A stretch of 64,000 bases of DNA, from NCBI GenBank assembly GCA_028571685.1, contig CM053164.1, forward strand, positions 37,622,501 through 37,686,500, given 5' to 3'. Shown here piece by piece: positions 45,601-55,790 of the stretch; the stretch's first letter is position 1; each line of letters opens with the position of its first letter. Source of the DNA: Heterohyrax brucei. Its lineage: Eukaryota; Chordata; Mammalia; Hyracoidea; Procaviidae. The position numbers and the translations under genes are program-made. The notes beneath the pieces are model-generated. The model was not told the DNA's origin. It saw only the letters and a list, made by a program, of their open reading frames with translations, and did not search any database.

Positions 45601-46929
45601 AAACGGTCTGGAGGGGCACTTGTGCAAAGGTCAGAGAGGAAGGGCATTCAGAAAGACAAACAGAAACCCAGCTTACGGAACAGCAGCTCTGGGCTCCCAC
45701 AAGAGAAGATGGACTTGCATGCTAAGTGTGGGTGGTTCTTTCCTCTGCGATGTGCTTAAGGGCAGGAGGTCACCACATGAAGAAGAAACACCACCCCTGG
45801 TCACCAGGGTCGCTGGACTCTGGGTTAAAGGTGGGAGAGGCTGAGGGAAGCAGCTGTTCTATCTGTGAGCACCCCCACAAAAGGCTGAAGGGAAACAGAC
45901 CTAGTGTCCACCTCAGTCGCTTTTCCTCAGGAACTGTGCCTTCATGGATAAAGCCGAACACCCACTAGAACTCACTGGGGCCCAGGGGGCAGTGAAAGAT
46001 TTTCTGACCTAGATCCCTGAAGTCAGCCCTAGGTTTTGTTTCAAATGTCCGAGTTCACAGTTTCTTCCCTTCAAAAGGTGGAGACAGCAGGTGGTCCTTT
46101 CCTGCAGCAGTGGCCCAGGCCTGGTCAGCTAATGGAACAAATCAGAAGGAAGTACAGGCCCACCTTGGCTGTAACAGCCCTGTCAACAGTCTATCCTCTC
46201 ATTACCTCCTCTTTCCACCACCTCCTAACTCCCTGGGAAGAAGTTCTGAATGTGGGATTCAGAAAGTCTCATAATTATCCAGTCTGAACCTGGCACCCGG
46301 TGTGTACTGGTGGACCTACAGATTGGACACCTTGTTGCCAGGTGGCAGCCAGGGCACTTAGCAACCCTCAAGGTCCTCACCTAAGTGGTGGAGCATTGTC
46401 ACACAGGAATAAAGAAGATCAACTCCAGTCTTTGCTCTGGGCCTGCTGCTGTGCCCTCCACACCTGTGGCATTGAGGCGATGCTGGGGAGAGGCCTGAAG
46501 TCTGCTGGAGTGGCACCACCTCAGAGAGGAGCAGAAAGGGCAGCCATGGTAGCTGCCATCAGAGCACCTGCCAGGACCGCACTCACAGACTTCAATCTGC
46601 ACGCGACTTCAGAGAAGACCAAGCCCAGCCCAGTCTCCCCGAGGAGCGGACTGAACCCGGCGAGGGGAAAGCAGCAAAGCCTGCTGGAATCTCAGAGCCC
46701 GGTTGCAATTCTTTTCATTCCCCAGACACTGGCTCTGTCTGCTCCCTCATCTCAACATGCCCTTCATATGCCAGGCATGCCCACCCTGGTGCAGACACAG
46801 AAGGGAAGAGCCACATATGAGGTACTGGGCTCCCTCTGCTGCTTTCCAAGGCATGAGGGCTGTCTGCCCACTGTCATTAGCAGGAGGCTGGCCATCTTCA
46901 CAAAGGAGGGGACAGCATCAAAGAGAGGA

Positions 46930-47060
46930 GAGTCAGAAAATCCTGATACTGAGTCCTTGATGCCCCCGGCTCATCCCTCTACCTCACCATTTAGCAGAGG
47001 AGGACAAGTCCCCAACTGGAGACCGACCTGTTTAAGGCCACACAGCAGCTGTGGCCACAC
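46930..47060 (-). repeat. Possible MIR fragment
   Basis: CATTTAGCAGAGGAGGACAA, then GTTTAAGGCCACACAGCAGC are compatible with reverse MIR. Confidence 0.4.
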
Positions 47061-47113
47061 AGTCCCCTCCACCAGAAACAATGCTTCCTCAAAGGTAATT
47101 TAAAAATTCATGC

Positions 47114-47702
47114 TGTTATGGACAGAACTGTGTCCCTCCCCAACCAAAAAAGATACGGTGAAGTCTTAACAAGCAGTACTGGATCCATCATCGGAGAGGC
47201 CAGTTAGAAAAAATGACATCATGCTGGGTCAAGTAGAGGGTCGGTGACAATGAGGAAGGCTTTCAACGCGATGGACTGACACAGGCACCACAAAGGTGGA
47301 CTCCAACATCTCGGCAATCACGGAGATGGTGTAAGGCTGGACAACAAAATTCATCTTGTTACATAACACGGTCATGAGTCAGAGTCGACTCCGCGACAAC
47401 TAACAACATCAGTTACCGTGAAGACACACTGCGGTAGGGTGGCACCAACCCAAGCTGAGTGGTGTCCTTATATAAGAGGAGAACAGACACAGGCAGAGGA
47501 AGGATGGCCCTGTGAAGATGCTTCTACGAGTCAAGGAACGCCCCGGGCGATCCTCCAGATCAAGAAAGACTTCTGGTGGCAGCACGATCCTCTGACACAG
47601 ACTTGAATTTCCAGCTCCCAGAACTGTGAGGCAGTATGTTTCTGTTCCTGTAAGTTACCTAGTTTGTGGTAGTTTTGTTACAGCAGCACTGGAAAGCTAA
47701 TA
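47114..47702 (+). mobile_element. MaLR (MLT1-like) LTR split by an RTE fragment
   Basis: TGTTATGGACAGAACTGTGT at the 5' end. It resumes at 47414 and includes GGTGTCCTTATATAAGAGGA, CAGAACTGTGAGGCAGTATG and GTTTTGTTACAGCAGCACTG. The end is GAAAGCTAATACG near 47702. It is old. Confidence 0.78.
47164..47413 (+). mobile_element. RTE (BovB-type) LINE 3' end with ORF2 C-terminus remnant
   Basis: Translation on the plus strand reads KNDIMLGQVEGR, then GRLSTRWTDTGT and ITEMV, ending MSQSRLRDN and a stop. This is the C-terminal pattern of RTE/BovB ORF2 (MLGKIEGRRRRGRQ...RWLD). Three internal stops are present. The end GAGTCGACTCCGCGACAACT then AACAAC is the tail shared by the SINEs here. It is flanked by TACGGTGAAG (47154-47163) and TACCGTGAAG (47414-47423), a target-site duplication with one change. 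Confidence 0.8.
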
Positions 47703-48299
47703 CGCATGGCAACAAACAAAGAAGTGAGACCCTAAAAAAATATTTCAGAAGGATGTCCTTTCTACCATGGTGTGTTGAAGATTTATTTTTCCACTGAGAA
47801 TTTAAAAACTCCACAGCACAAGTGGCCTGGTGGCATCAACCTCAGATGGCTCCTCAAACTGGCCACCAGGTCCAAACTTGCTTCTCTTTTCTCCCCTACG
47901 GAGGCTTTCTGCAGCCCTCTCCCAAAGTGTTTTCACAGCTATTATCTCATTTTTATTCTCATGGGGGGCCTTTACAGGAGGAAAACGGAAATGGGATTGT
48001 GTGACCTCTATTACCAGCCTGCACTCAGCCCCAACGACGCATCTGTTGATGCTCCTGGGATGTAAACACAGCCCACAGCTCCAGATGCTTGGAACATCAG
48101 CCCTGGTGCCCAGGGAAGCAGCAACCTCTGCCCAGCTGGACCCATGGCTAACAGGGTACCACCCAGCCAGCTGCCGTCCAGCATCACCACCCCCTCTGCA
48201 ATCACTGTGTCCTTCCTGCTAGGCTGGTGCCAGCAGGCAGCAGCTGACAGTACTGAGGGACTTCATGGTTTTCAGACCCACCTCAGAGTTTTCAATTTA

Positions 48300-48440
48300 C
48301 TTGTTTGGCTCCCAAACAGCCCCTTGATAATGGTATTACTTTTACTCCAATTTTTCAGAAGAGTAAATGAAGGATCAGAGAGGCAACATGCCAACGTCAC
48401 ACAGCAAGAAAGTGGGAAAGCCAAGCTCGCTGTCCTCCGA
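48300..48440 (-). repeat. MIR fragment
   Basis: TCCAATTTTTCAGAAGAGTA, AATGAAGGATCAGAGAGGCA and CGTCACACAGCAAGAAAGTG fit reverse MIR. Confidence 0.6.
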
Positions 48441-48927
48441 AAAATGCTAGCGGGAGAGTCAGAGGCACTTGTAGGCCAGAGTTCCCCACCAAGTCTGAGA
48501 CCCTGGCGATGCCTGGGACAATGGGAGTATGCAGTCTGTCTGTCCTGATGAGCAAGGACAGGGCACTGTTGCTCAAGCTGCCCCGGGGCTCATCAGGGGC
48601 CTTGCTATCTGGTTTTAAAGATCAAGCAAACCTTTGCTAACCAGGATCCCTACGTATCATACTGATGGAAAAGATATCTATCTGTAAAGAAAGCCCTAGA
48701 TTACAGGAGGTTTTGATGTTTTTTCCCTATGTTTTTCTATATTTTCAAAATTTCACCCAGGGTAATAACAATGATGACAGTAAGCACTTCCTGCACCTGC
48801 TATGCCCAAACACCCTGCTACATGCTTCACACTGAGTTTCCATAGTAACCGTGTGAGACAGGCAGAAGAGCTTGAATACTTGGTGCTTAACAGCTGTGCT
48901 TAACAGCTATACTATATGAGAAGACGG

Positions 48928-49122
48928 GAGTCTCGGGTGGTGCAACTGGTTAAGTGTTCAACTACTAACCAAAAGGCTGACTGTTTGAATCCACCTGAGG
49001 GTGCCTTGATAAAAGGTCCTGGTGACCTGCTTCCGAAGGGTCACAGGCTACTGCACTCCACAGTAGTTCTACCTTGCATACCTGGGTTGCCAAGAGATGG
49101 AAATGGACAGCCATGTTTTTTT
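48928..49122 (+). repeat. AfroSINE, longer subtype
   Basis: GTCTCGGGTGGTGCAACTGG, CAACTACTAACCAAAAGGCT, GGTCCTGGTGACCTGCTTCC, and a T-rich end after GAAATGGACAGCCATG. Confidence 0.85.
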
Positions 49123-49252
49123 TTTCCTTAAATAAAAGAATAAAATGTCACTTATATAATCAGATTAAGCATAATAAGACTTTTTGAAAACACAGGAGTA
49201 ATACAACAAAGACTTAAAGGTACATCCTTGTGTTGGTATTTTTTTTCTTTAT

Positions 49253-49432
49253 AGCCTATCCTGGCAGTGCAGCTTGGCTGCTAACCAAACGTCAGCAGTT
49301 CAAATACAGGTTAAGATCTATAGCTGCTAACAGAAAAGTCGGCATTCTCTGGAAACCTTACGGAGCAGTTCTACTGCAGCCTACAGGGTTGCCATGAGTT
49401 GAAATCGGCCTGACACCAGTTGATTTGGTTTT
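49253..49432 (+). repeat. AfroSINE
   Basis: CCTATCCTGGCAGTGCAGCT head, AAACGTCAGCAGTTCAAATA, GGAGCAGTTCTACTGCAGCC, GAGTTGAAATCGGCCTGACA. The left part contains a partial internal repeat of the head (GCTGCTAACAGAAAAGTCGG). Confidence 0.8.
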
Positions 49433-49639
49433 TATTCTTATTGAATACTGTGCCATGTACACTAAAAAGAAATCTTCCAGACCTCAGTCTGCCTGGCTGT
49501 GAGCTGAGCAGGGAACAGCTCACAGGATACTGTATTTGCTTCGTGGTCTGTTTCCCAGATCTGAGGTTTTTCCAAAAGGATCTGTAGAGGAGTCTCAGGG
49601 GACCCACAAGCAAAGACATATTTTCTAAAGGAACTGGGA

Positions 49640-50230
49640 AACTTGAAGTGTTTAAGGACACTTGCATTCACTGCTGGGAGGAGTGTAAACTGGTTGAGCC
49701 TCTGCATAAGACAATCGGGCAGTATCTGTCAGTATTAAAAATGCACAGCCCCTTGGATCCGGCAGTTCCACTTCCACGTTCTTCTTCCTCTGATACACTT
49801 GCACATACACAACACGGTGTCCCTACAAAGATATTTCATACAGCAATGCTTCTAACGGCAAAAGGCTGAGAATGTCTACCTATGGGAAGCTGCTACTTCT
49901 CTGTAAAAGAACACCGCACAGTCATTAAGAAGACTGAGACAACACTCTGCGGACTCCGAATGCTCTCTAAGACAGTAAATAGGTCAAAAGACTGAGGGCA
50001 GCAGAGCGCATGTTCGCATGAGTGTGCGTGGGAAAAGTCTACGCCGTCATTTGTAAATAAAGGCCTATCTCTGGGTGGGGACACACAAGGAAAACAATAG
50101 CGGTTGTTTATGGGACAGGGAGCAGGGTGCTGGGGAACATGGGTGGGGAAGGCATCGTTTCCATGCCTTTATAATGACTATAATCTATGCACCTTGTTAA
50201 CTATACAAAAGTAAACTTTGACAAATTTTA
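49640..50230 (+). repeat. Old L1M 3' fragment
   Basis: TTCACTGCTGGGAGGAGTGT AAACTGG, CTTGGATCCGGCAGTTCCAC, and the CACAGTCATTAAGAAGACTG region follow the old L1 ORF2 3' order. Confidence 0.6.
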
Positions 50231-50574
50231 AATAATGTTTGACTTTGGCTAGAGCAGCTTATATCAGACCAATCCCTCCGCCAAAAACAATCACAAAAGG
50301 TAGATACAAAAAAACACAGCTGCTCCCAGGCACTGAGAAACAGCCAAGGCAACAAGGACTCAAGGGGCCAGAATCTCAGAGAGCAGGGAAAGCCTTCTGT
50401 GTGAGCACAGCAGATCCTCCGCCCCGTGAAAGCTTGCACTGTGGACTGCAGTTCAGCCCCTCCTCAGCCCTGAAGTCAAGGACTCCTGGCAGGTAACAGT
50501 AGAAGGGCTGAGACACTGGAGCAGGCCCCGACACAGAGAAAGGAGCCGACTTTCCGCGTCACTCTTCCCCTCAA

Positions 50575-50738
50575 GGAAACTCTGGTGGTTCAGTGGTTAC
50601 ATCTACAGCGGATAACCAAACGGTCAGCAGTGTGAGTCCATCAGACCCTCCTCGGAAACTCCATGGGGCAGTTTGCATAGGTCCTATAGGGCTGCTATGA
50701 GTCAGAATTGACTTGACAGCAGTGGGTTTGGTTTGGGT
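50575..50738 (+). repeat. AfroSINE
   Basis: GGAAACTCTGGTGGTTCAGT, ATAACCAAACGGTCAGCAGT, CCATGGGGCAGTTTGCATAG, GAGTCAGAATTGACTTGACA and GTGGGTTTGGTTTGG. It directly precedes a tRNA-Gly-headed SINE. Confidence 0.92.
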
Positions 50739-50755
50739 CCATTCCCCTTGAGGTG

Positions 50756-51088
50756 CAACAGTGGGGGTTCAGTGGTACAATTCTTGCCGTCCACGTGGGC
50801 GAGCCAAGTCAGGCCCAACCTCTGGCCAAGGCACCTGACGTGTGATCAGCCCCTGTGTCGGTGGAGGCTTGGGTGTTGCTATGGTGCTGAATAGGTCTCA
50901 GCAGAATCACCAGACTGAGAGGGACCAGGAAGAAAGGGCTGGTACTCCACTTCCAAAAATCAGCCAATGAAAACCTTAGAGATCACAAAGTCTGATCTGC
51001 AAAGATGATGAGGACAGCAGAACCAGACAGAAGTTCATCCCACTGTGTACGGGATCACTGGAGTAGGCTGACTTGACAGCAACTAAGA
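50756..51088 (+). repeat. SINE with tRNA-Gly-like head and RTE-like tail
   Basis: The head GGGGTTCAGTGGTACAATTC TTGCC is close to tRNA-Gly (GGTTCAGTGGTAGAATTCTC in the tRNA). The body GTTGCTATGGTGCTGAATAG, AGGAAGAAAGGGCTGGT and CAGCCAATGAAAACCTTAGA matches 35221-35511. The tail GCTGACTTGACAGCAACTAA is the RTE/AfroSINE end. Confidence 0.85.
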
Positions 51089-51769
51089 ATTCCCCCTGAG
51101 GCATCGGCCATTTCCTAAACTGAAGGGAGTAAGAGATTGGAAGCTAAGCAGAAAGCAACAGCTACTATGCTGAAAACAAAGCAGTCTGCTGGGACTGAAG
51201 AGTTCAGGGCCCCCCAAGAGGAGGATCAGGCTCTTAGGGAAGACCCCCTGATAGCTATTTCCAAGGAACAGGCACAAAGCAGAGACAGACTAGCTCTCAC
51301 AGGGCCCGAAACCCGACCTCTCAATTACCTCCGTGCCACACTGGTCAGGTGATCTGCCCCTACTCCGACTACATGCTGGGAGAAGAAGAAATCATCCTTG
51401 GAGAGAAGCAGCATCACTTAGAACCACTGTTTTCCCATACAACATCTAGCACTCCAGAAAAGAGGTTGGCACCCCAGGGGGGAGGACCAAAACCCAGCAA
51501 AAACAAAGGCAGATATTACGATGGTCATCAGAAGCTTTGAAATACAGTGAAATCTGTGAGAGCTGGAACACGATGGGACCATCTTATTTTTCTGGGTCTT
51601 GCAAGTTGTCCAGTTTGGTACAGTACAGTCTTACTACTTTTCTAAAACTCTCTGTTCATGGAAAAGACTTGTGCTTTCCTTCTCTGACAGGTTTCCACCT
51701 TACGCAGGTTCAAGCTTTGGCAAGTTTTACTGTAAATGTTAAATGTGCTAAAAAAATAGACAAAAATGG

Positions 51770-52600
51770 AGAATTTAACCAGAGAACTAGAATCTACTTT
51801 CCTTTTTAAATCTAGAACTGAAAGACATACAATGCCTGAAATTAAGGGTTCAATAAATGAGTTGGAATGTAGATTTGACAAAGCAGAGGAACAGAGGACT
51901 AGCAGACTGAAGGTTAGGTCTTAAAGCATCAAAAGAAAAAAAAAGGAAGATACAGGAAAAAAATAAAAGAGGCTTGTGGAACACCGTGAAAATGTCTAGC
52001 ATAGGTATCCACAGTTCCAAACAGAAAGGAGAGAAGGGGGCAGAAACAATAAAAAGGTACTGGTTGAAAATTTGCAAAAACTGGTCAACAATATAAAGCC
52101 ACTGATTGAAGTAGCTCTTTGAATATCCAGCACAGTAACTACAAAGAAAACTCCCAAGAACACTGCTGTAAAACTGCTGCAAATCAAAGGAGAAAAATTT
52201 TTATGGAACCTAAGTTAAAAAAGGTACAGTGCCTTTCAAAGAAGCAGCAGGGCTCCCAACAGCTGGCATTTCAACAGGAACAGCAGAGGCCAGGGGGTTC
52301 CAGATGTCACCTTCAAAGTGCTGAAAGTAAACACCTGGCAAGTGAATTCCAAATCCAACAAAAAGTGTACTTCAACAGTCAAAAATAAATAAATACCCTT
52401 CTAGGCACTTGAAAATGGAGAGTACCTACTGCCAACACATCTGTACCAAAAGAAACAGTAGAGGAAACTCGTCAAGAAGGCAGCGCAAAAACGAAGGAAT
52501 GGAGAGTAACCGAGAGGATGAAGATGTGGGCAAGTGCATATAAGTATTAACTGCATAAGATAATAATAATAATGTCATGTGCGGTTTAAAACCTATGCTG
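51770..52600 (+). repeat. Ancient L1/HAL1 fragment, ORF1 region
   Basis: ATATCCAGCACAGTAACTAC AAAGAAAACTCCCAAGAACA, TCAAACTG-like AAAACTGCTGCAAATCAAAG, and CTTCAAAGTGCTGAAAGTAA followed by CCAAATCCAACAAAAAG parallel HAL1 and old L1 ORF1. It ends with TAATAATAATAAT near 52561. Confidence 0.5.
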
Positions 52601-53286
52601 AGTTGAAATATATTTTAAAACTCTTCCATCTAACCAGGGCCTCCCTCCTGGGAGTGGGTGTGCTTCTGCTGGTGCAGGGCTGGGCAGAAAATGCAGAGCA
52701 GCACCTAATGGTCAGGGGCAGCCTAGGGCCCCCTGCTGCTCTGCATTGTCTCTGGATTCCCCCAGGGCAGGCATCTAGGCTGGGGCCAGGCTGCCAGTGC
52801 TCAACCGCCCAGGGGGAGCCTGAGGGCCCTGTGCGCTGAAAAGGACGCCTCCTGGACTGCCCACCTCGGCCTGCCTGCCTGTTTGTCATTTGACCTTCGG
52901 GTAATCCTGCAGATGAAGAGAGTGAGGCTCTGCGAGGGAGGCGTAACACGTGTAAGCTGTCTGCACAGACAAGAGCAGACCCCGAGTGGAAAGCAGGGCC
53001 TTCCTCACGACACCAGGAGGCGCCACTGACCAAGCACTGTTCAGCACGACTGCAGCTGTCCTGGTTTCACACTGAGACAGACCAGACCAGCACAGACCGA
53101 TTGCTCAAAACTGCCTGGTTAAGTGGTCACAGAGGCACGCACTTAGGCTGGGAATCCAAGAGGGATAGCTCCACAGCAGGAGAGATCAGAAGCAAGTGAG
53201 AGAAAGGCAGTATGAAAAACATACTGGAGAACAGCCTTCAAGAGACCCTACGAAGCCTCCAAAGCAAGACTTTTTGAATGCATTCA

Positions 53287-53311
53287 AAGCAGCAGCAGCA
53301 GCAGCAGCAGC
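53287..53311. repeat. CAG/CTG trinucleotide repeat, about 8 units
   Basis: An uninterrupted AGC/CAG run of about 25 bases. On the ADCY3 sense strand it reads CTG. It lies 1.5 kb downstream of the TM6 exon within the 27-kb intron. Confidence 0.95.
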
Positions 53312-53616
53312 TCCCGGACGACCACAGGGTAGAGGGGTGATGGGAAGCAGGTCAAATACAATGGACTGCTAAGCCTTTATCACCATGGAAGACAGGAATA
53401 TTCCCCTTCTAACACCTGCCTTCCAAGAGAGGTGAGTGAAATCTACCTCAGAAGCTTCGAGATTTCATCGGCAAAGAGACAGAATAATTTCAGGTTGGAA
53501 GAAACTGGGACCCATCAGCTAACTGACTTAGCGTGTGCCTTCAAACAGCACCATTTAGAGAATGCGAGGCCTGCCAACTGGGCCCCAACCCCCAGGCCAA
53601 GAATTCCAAACAAACC

Positions 53617-53773
53617 TAAACCCAAACCAAACTTGGTGCTGTTAAGTCAATCTCAACTCACAGCACACCTACAGGATACAGTGGAACTGCCCCATAGAGT
53701 TTCCAAAGAATAACTGGTGGATTCACACTGACAACCTTTTGGTTAGAGGCTACTGCACCACCAGGGTGGCCCT
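53617..53773 (-). repeat. AfroSINE
   Basis: The reverse form: CTTGGTGCTGTTAAGTCAAT, CTCAACTCACAGCACACCTA, GTGGAACTGCCCCATAGAGT, CTGGTGGATTCACACTGACA and GCTACTGCACCACCAGGGTG. Confidence 0.92.
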
Positions 53774-54839
53774 CAAAACGACGATCCCATATGCCTAACT
53801 GGCAAGGTCTACGAAAACAGTCATTTTAGGAAATCTGGAACAAGTTTAACCTTCCAAACACAGAAGGACATGGTGACATGGTTCCCAGATAGGGAGAAAT
53901 CCTGTATTTTTAACCTACTGGAGCTTGTTTTTGAAGGGGAAATAAATCTATCGATAACAGGAAATTGGTACCTGTAGATTGTGGTGGCCACCAAAACGTA
54001 CGTGAGATGAATCCAGACCAAAGACTATTTAAAAAGACTGAAGTCACACAAGAACTGGGAAGACTAGTGGGTGGTGGATCAGGCTGGATTAAAGCCAGTA
54101 AACAAAGAGCAGGGACAGAGAGGCACTTCTCTAGATGGAAGAATGTAAACAGCAGCCCCCAGGAATGGGCTGGTTCTACTTCTTCATGAGTGAGTGATGA
54201 AGAGCCGGAAGTAAGCAGGGAGATGGAAACACAGTGCTCCAGGGTGGATGGTGTGAGGTGGCTGGGCCTCCACCCAGGTCTCCGCGATCCCACCTGCCCT
54301 TCAGAGGCCTGGCCTACAACAATGAGGGCCCTAGCTCACAGTAGGCATGCGATGAGTCTCTGGGGCTGCCCCGGAGTGAGAGCCAGAGGAGGAATAACCC
54401 AAAGTGACGCCAGCGGAGAAAAAGAATTCAAAATAAATGAATAGAAAGCTTTCACCTGAGGAAGGAATGCAGAGAATCACTGCTGCCTCCTAGGGCAATG
54501 CATTTCTCCAAAGAGGTAAGTTTTAAATTAAAAAACAACAACAACAAACAAACAGGAAAAGAAGAACAGTTAAGGTCAAGCAGAGCGAAAAAGATTTAGG
54601 AACGAGTTTTGAACAAGAAAGAGTGCCAAGTGCTGGAAGCTCCCTAAAGTTCAGGAGGGTCTGTCAACACAATGCCCAGGAAGCCAGCTTTAGGATGCTA
54701 ACACCTGATTCTGGTGGATGGGCTCCAAGCCCTGTGGAGTCCCTGGGGCTGCCACACTGGGCTCCACTCCCTCCTGATGGACCCCTCCCCTCAAGCCACA
54801 GTCCTTGAACCCAGGCTCTAGGGCCTGAAAGAGCATCAC

Positions 54840-54989
54840 CTGCTGCTGGCTCTGCTCCTCCAGGTTCATCTTCACCTCCAGCGACTGACGAGCCTCCAGA
54901 AAGGCCTTGCGGTGCTTGCGGTCTGCCATGTAGTAAGACATGATGCCCACGATGATGGCACACAGGTAGAGGAAGACGTTGGCCAGGAT
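54840..54989 (-). CDS. ADCY3: ADCY3 exon: TM6 and signalling helix
   Basis: This 150-nt exon has 50 codons, phase 0 to 0. It starts [12 protein letters not shown] and ends EEQSQQQ. The first ~22 residues are a hydrophobic helix, the sixth of membrane domain M1. A basic stretch ([10 protein letters not shown]) marks the cytosolic side, followed by a Glu/Gln-rich helix that links the membrane to C1a. The acceptor is a clean CAG. The donor is CAG/gtgatg, with T rather than G at +5, so it looks weak, and it opens the 27.3-kb intron. It is the most 5' coding exon in the window; no further coding exon is seen between 54990 and 64000. Confidence 0.97.
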
Positions 54990-55417
54990 CTGGACCCCAA
55001 GGGAAGAGAAAAGGACAATGGTGAAGGCAGTCTTCAGGCAAGGGAATAGAGGAGCGGGCAGGCAGTGACCAAAATCAACCCCTAAGTTTCCTGAGATCCA
55101 TGGAGAGACTTTGCAAAGCTCATGACCTTGACTGGACAGGGTAGGTCCCTCACTCACCAAGGATGGGTATGGCCCACTCAAGATATGACTCTAGGCCAAA
55201 AGGGTACCATGAGACAGCTAGGAAGGCTAGCTGAGGGCTGCTGTTCACCCCTCCTGCTTCTCGCCATAGCTAAGCCAGCCAATCCCCTCGCCTAGGTGAC
55301 CTGAGTAGTCTCAATTACCCATTCATTCATTCATCTGTTCAACTAAACACTGTCCACTCAGGTGCCCTTAGGCCCTGTGCTGATTAGTTGGAGAGGAACA
55401 GTGAAGATGGCATGTGT

Positions 55418-55790
55418 TATGGATTAAATTGTCTCCCCAAAATATATGTGTCAAAGTCCTAACACCCCCAACCTGTACAAGCTGTAAATAGTTTTTATAC
55501 TAATGAGGTTATAACTAGAATAGGGTGTGGCCTAAATCTAATCAGATAACCTTGTCTGCAGTGGAGACTGGCAGGTAAGTGGTGTCTTGTAGAAAGAGCA
55601 CAGTAGACATAGAGACCATCCATCTATAGGATCCATCTATAAACAAAGGACACCAAGGACTGCCAGCAGGCACAGACACTAGGGAGAGGCCACAGAAGGA
55701 ATCAACATGGCCAAGACCTTGACTTCTGGTCTCCAAAACAGTGAGAAAACAAGTTTCTGTTCTTTAAAGTCACTAGGTAACTAAGACAGT
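55418..55790 (+). mobile_element. MaLR (MLT1/MST-like) solo LTR
   Basis: TGTTATGGATTAAATTGTCT near 55423, GAATAGGGTGTGGCCTAAAT, TTCTGGTCTCCAAAACAGTG, GTTTCTGTTCTTTAAAGTCA. An old copy. Confidence 0.75.

Larger units (their letters stand above)
27546..54839 (-). other. ADCY3 intron, 27,294 bp
   Basis: The largest interval in the window. Recognised repeats are listed individually. Stretches where I see nothing definite: 27546-27955, 29901-31397, 31571-33046, 33701-35220 apart from a MIR, 35512-36249, 38816-41075, 41281-41554, 44470-46930 apart from duplicated blocks, 47703-48300, 52601-53616 and 53774-54839. None holds a splice-bordered coding segment I can recognise. Confidence 0.7.
1129..54989 (-). 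other. ADCY3: ADCY3 gene, central part (12 coding exons)
   Basis: Adenylyl cyclase type 3 makes cAMP from ATP at the plasma membrane and in olfactory and primary cilia, downstream of G-protein coupled receptors (established knowledge). Twelve exons on the minus strand join in frame: 54840-54989, 27415-27545, 26702-26813, 26411-26538, 24876-25034, 23853-24030, 7036-7158, 6582-6724, 6269-6430, 4453-4540, 3315-3431 and 1129-1385. The translation matches the type 3 isoform from memory in every exon, including isoform-specific C1b segments, so it is not another ADCY. All twelve have consensus AG/GT borders, and the reading frame is intact for 582 codons. The first coding exon (N-terminus, helices 1-5) and the C2 exons are outside the window. 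Introns range from 151 bp to 27.3 kb. Introns and intact phase exclude a processed pseudogene. Confidence 0.97.

Noticed and set aside
46300..47103. 267-codon open frame on the plus strand
   Set aside because: No recognisable domain or motif; its end overlaps a MIR-like stretch, and it is antisense in an intron. Composition suggests chance.
48911..49250. A possible tRNA gene in the tRNA-like SINE heads
   Set aside because: All tRNA-like heads are part of SINEs with family bodies and tails, and none folds into an intact tRNA by inspection.
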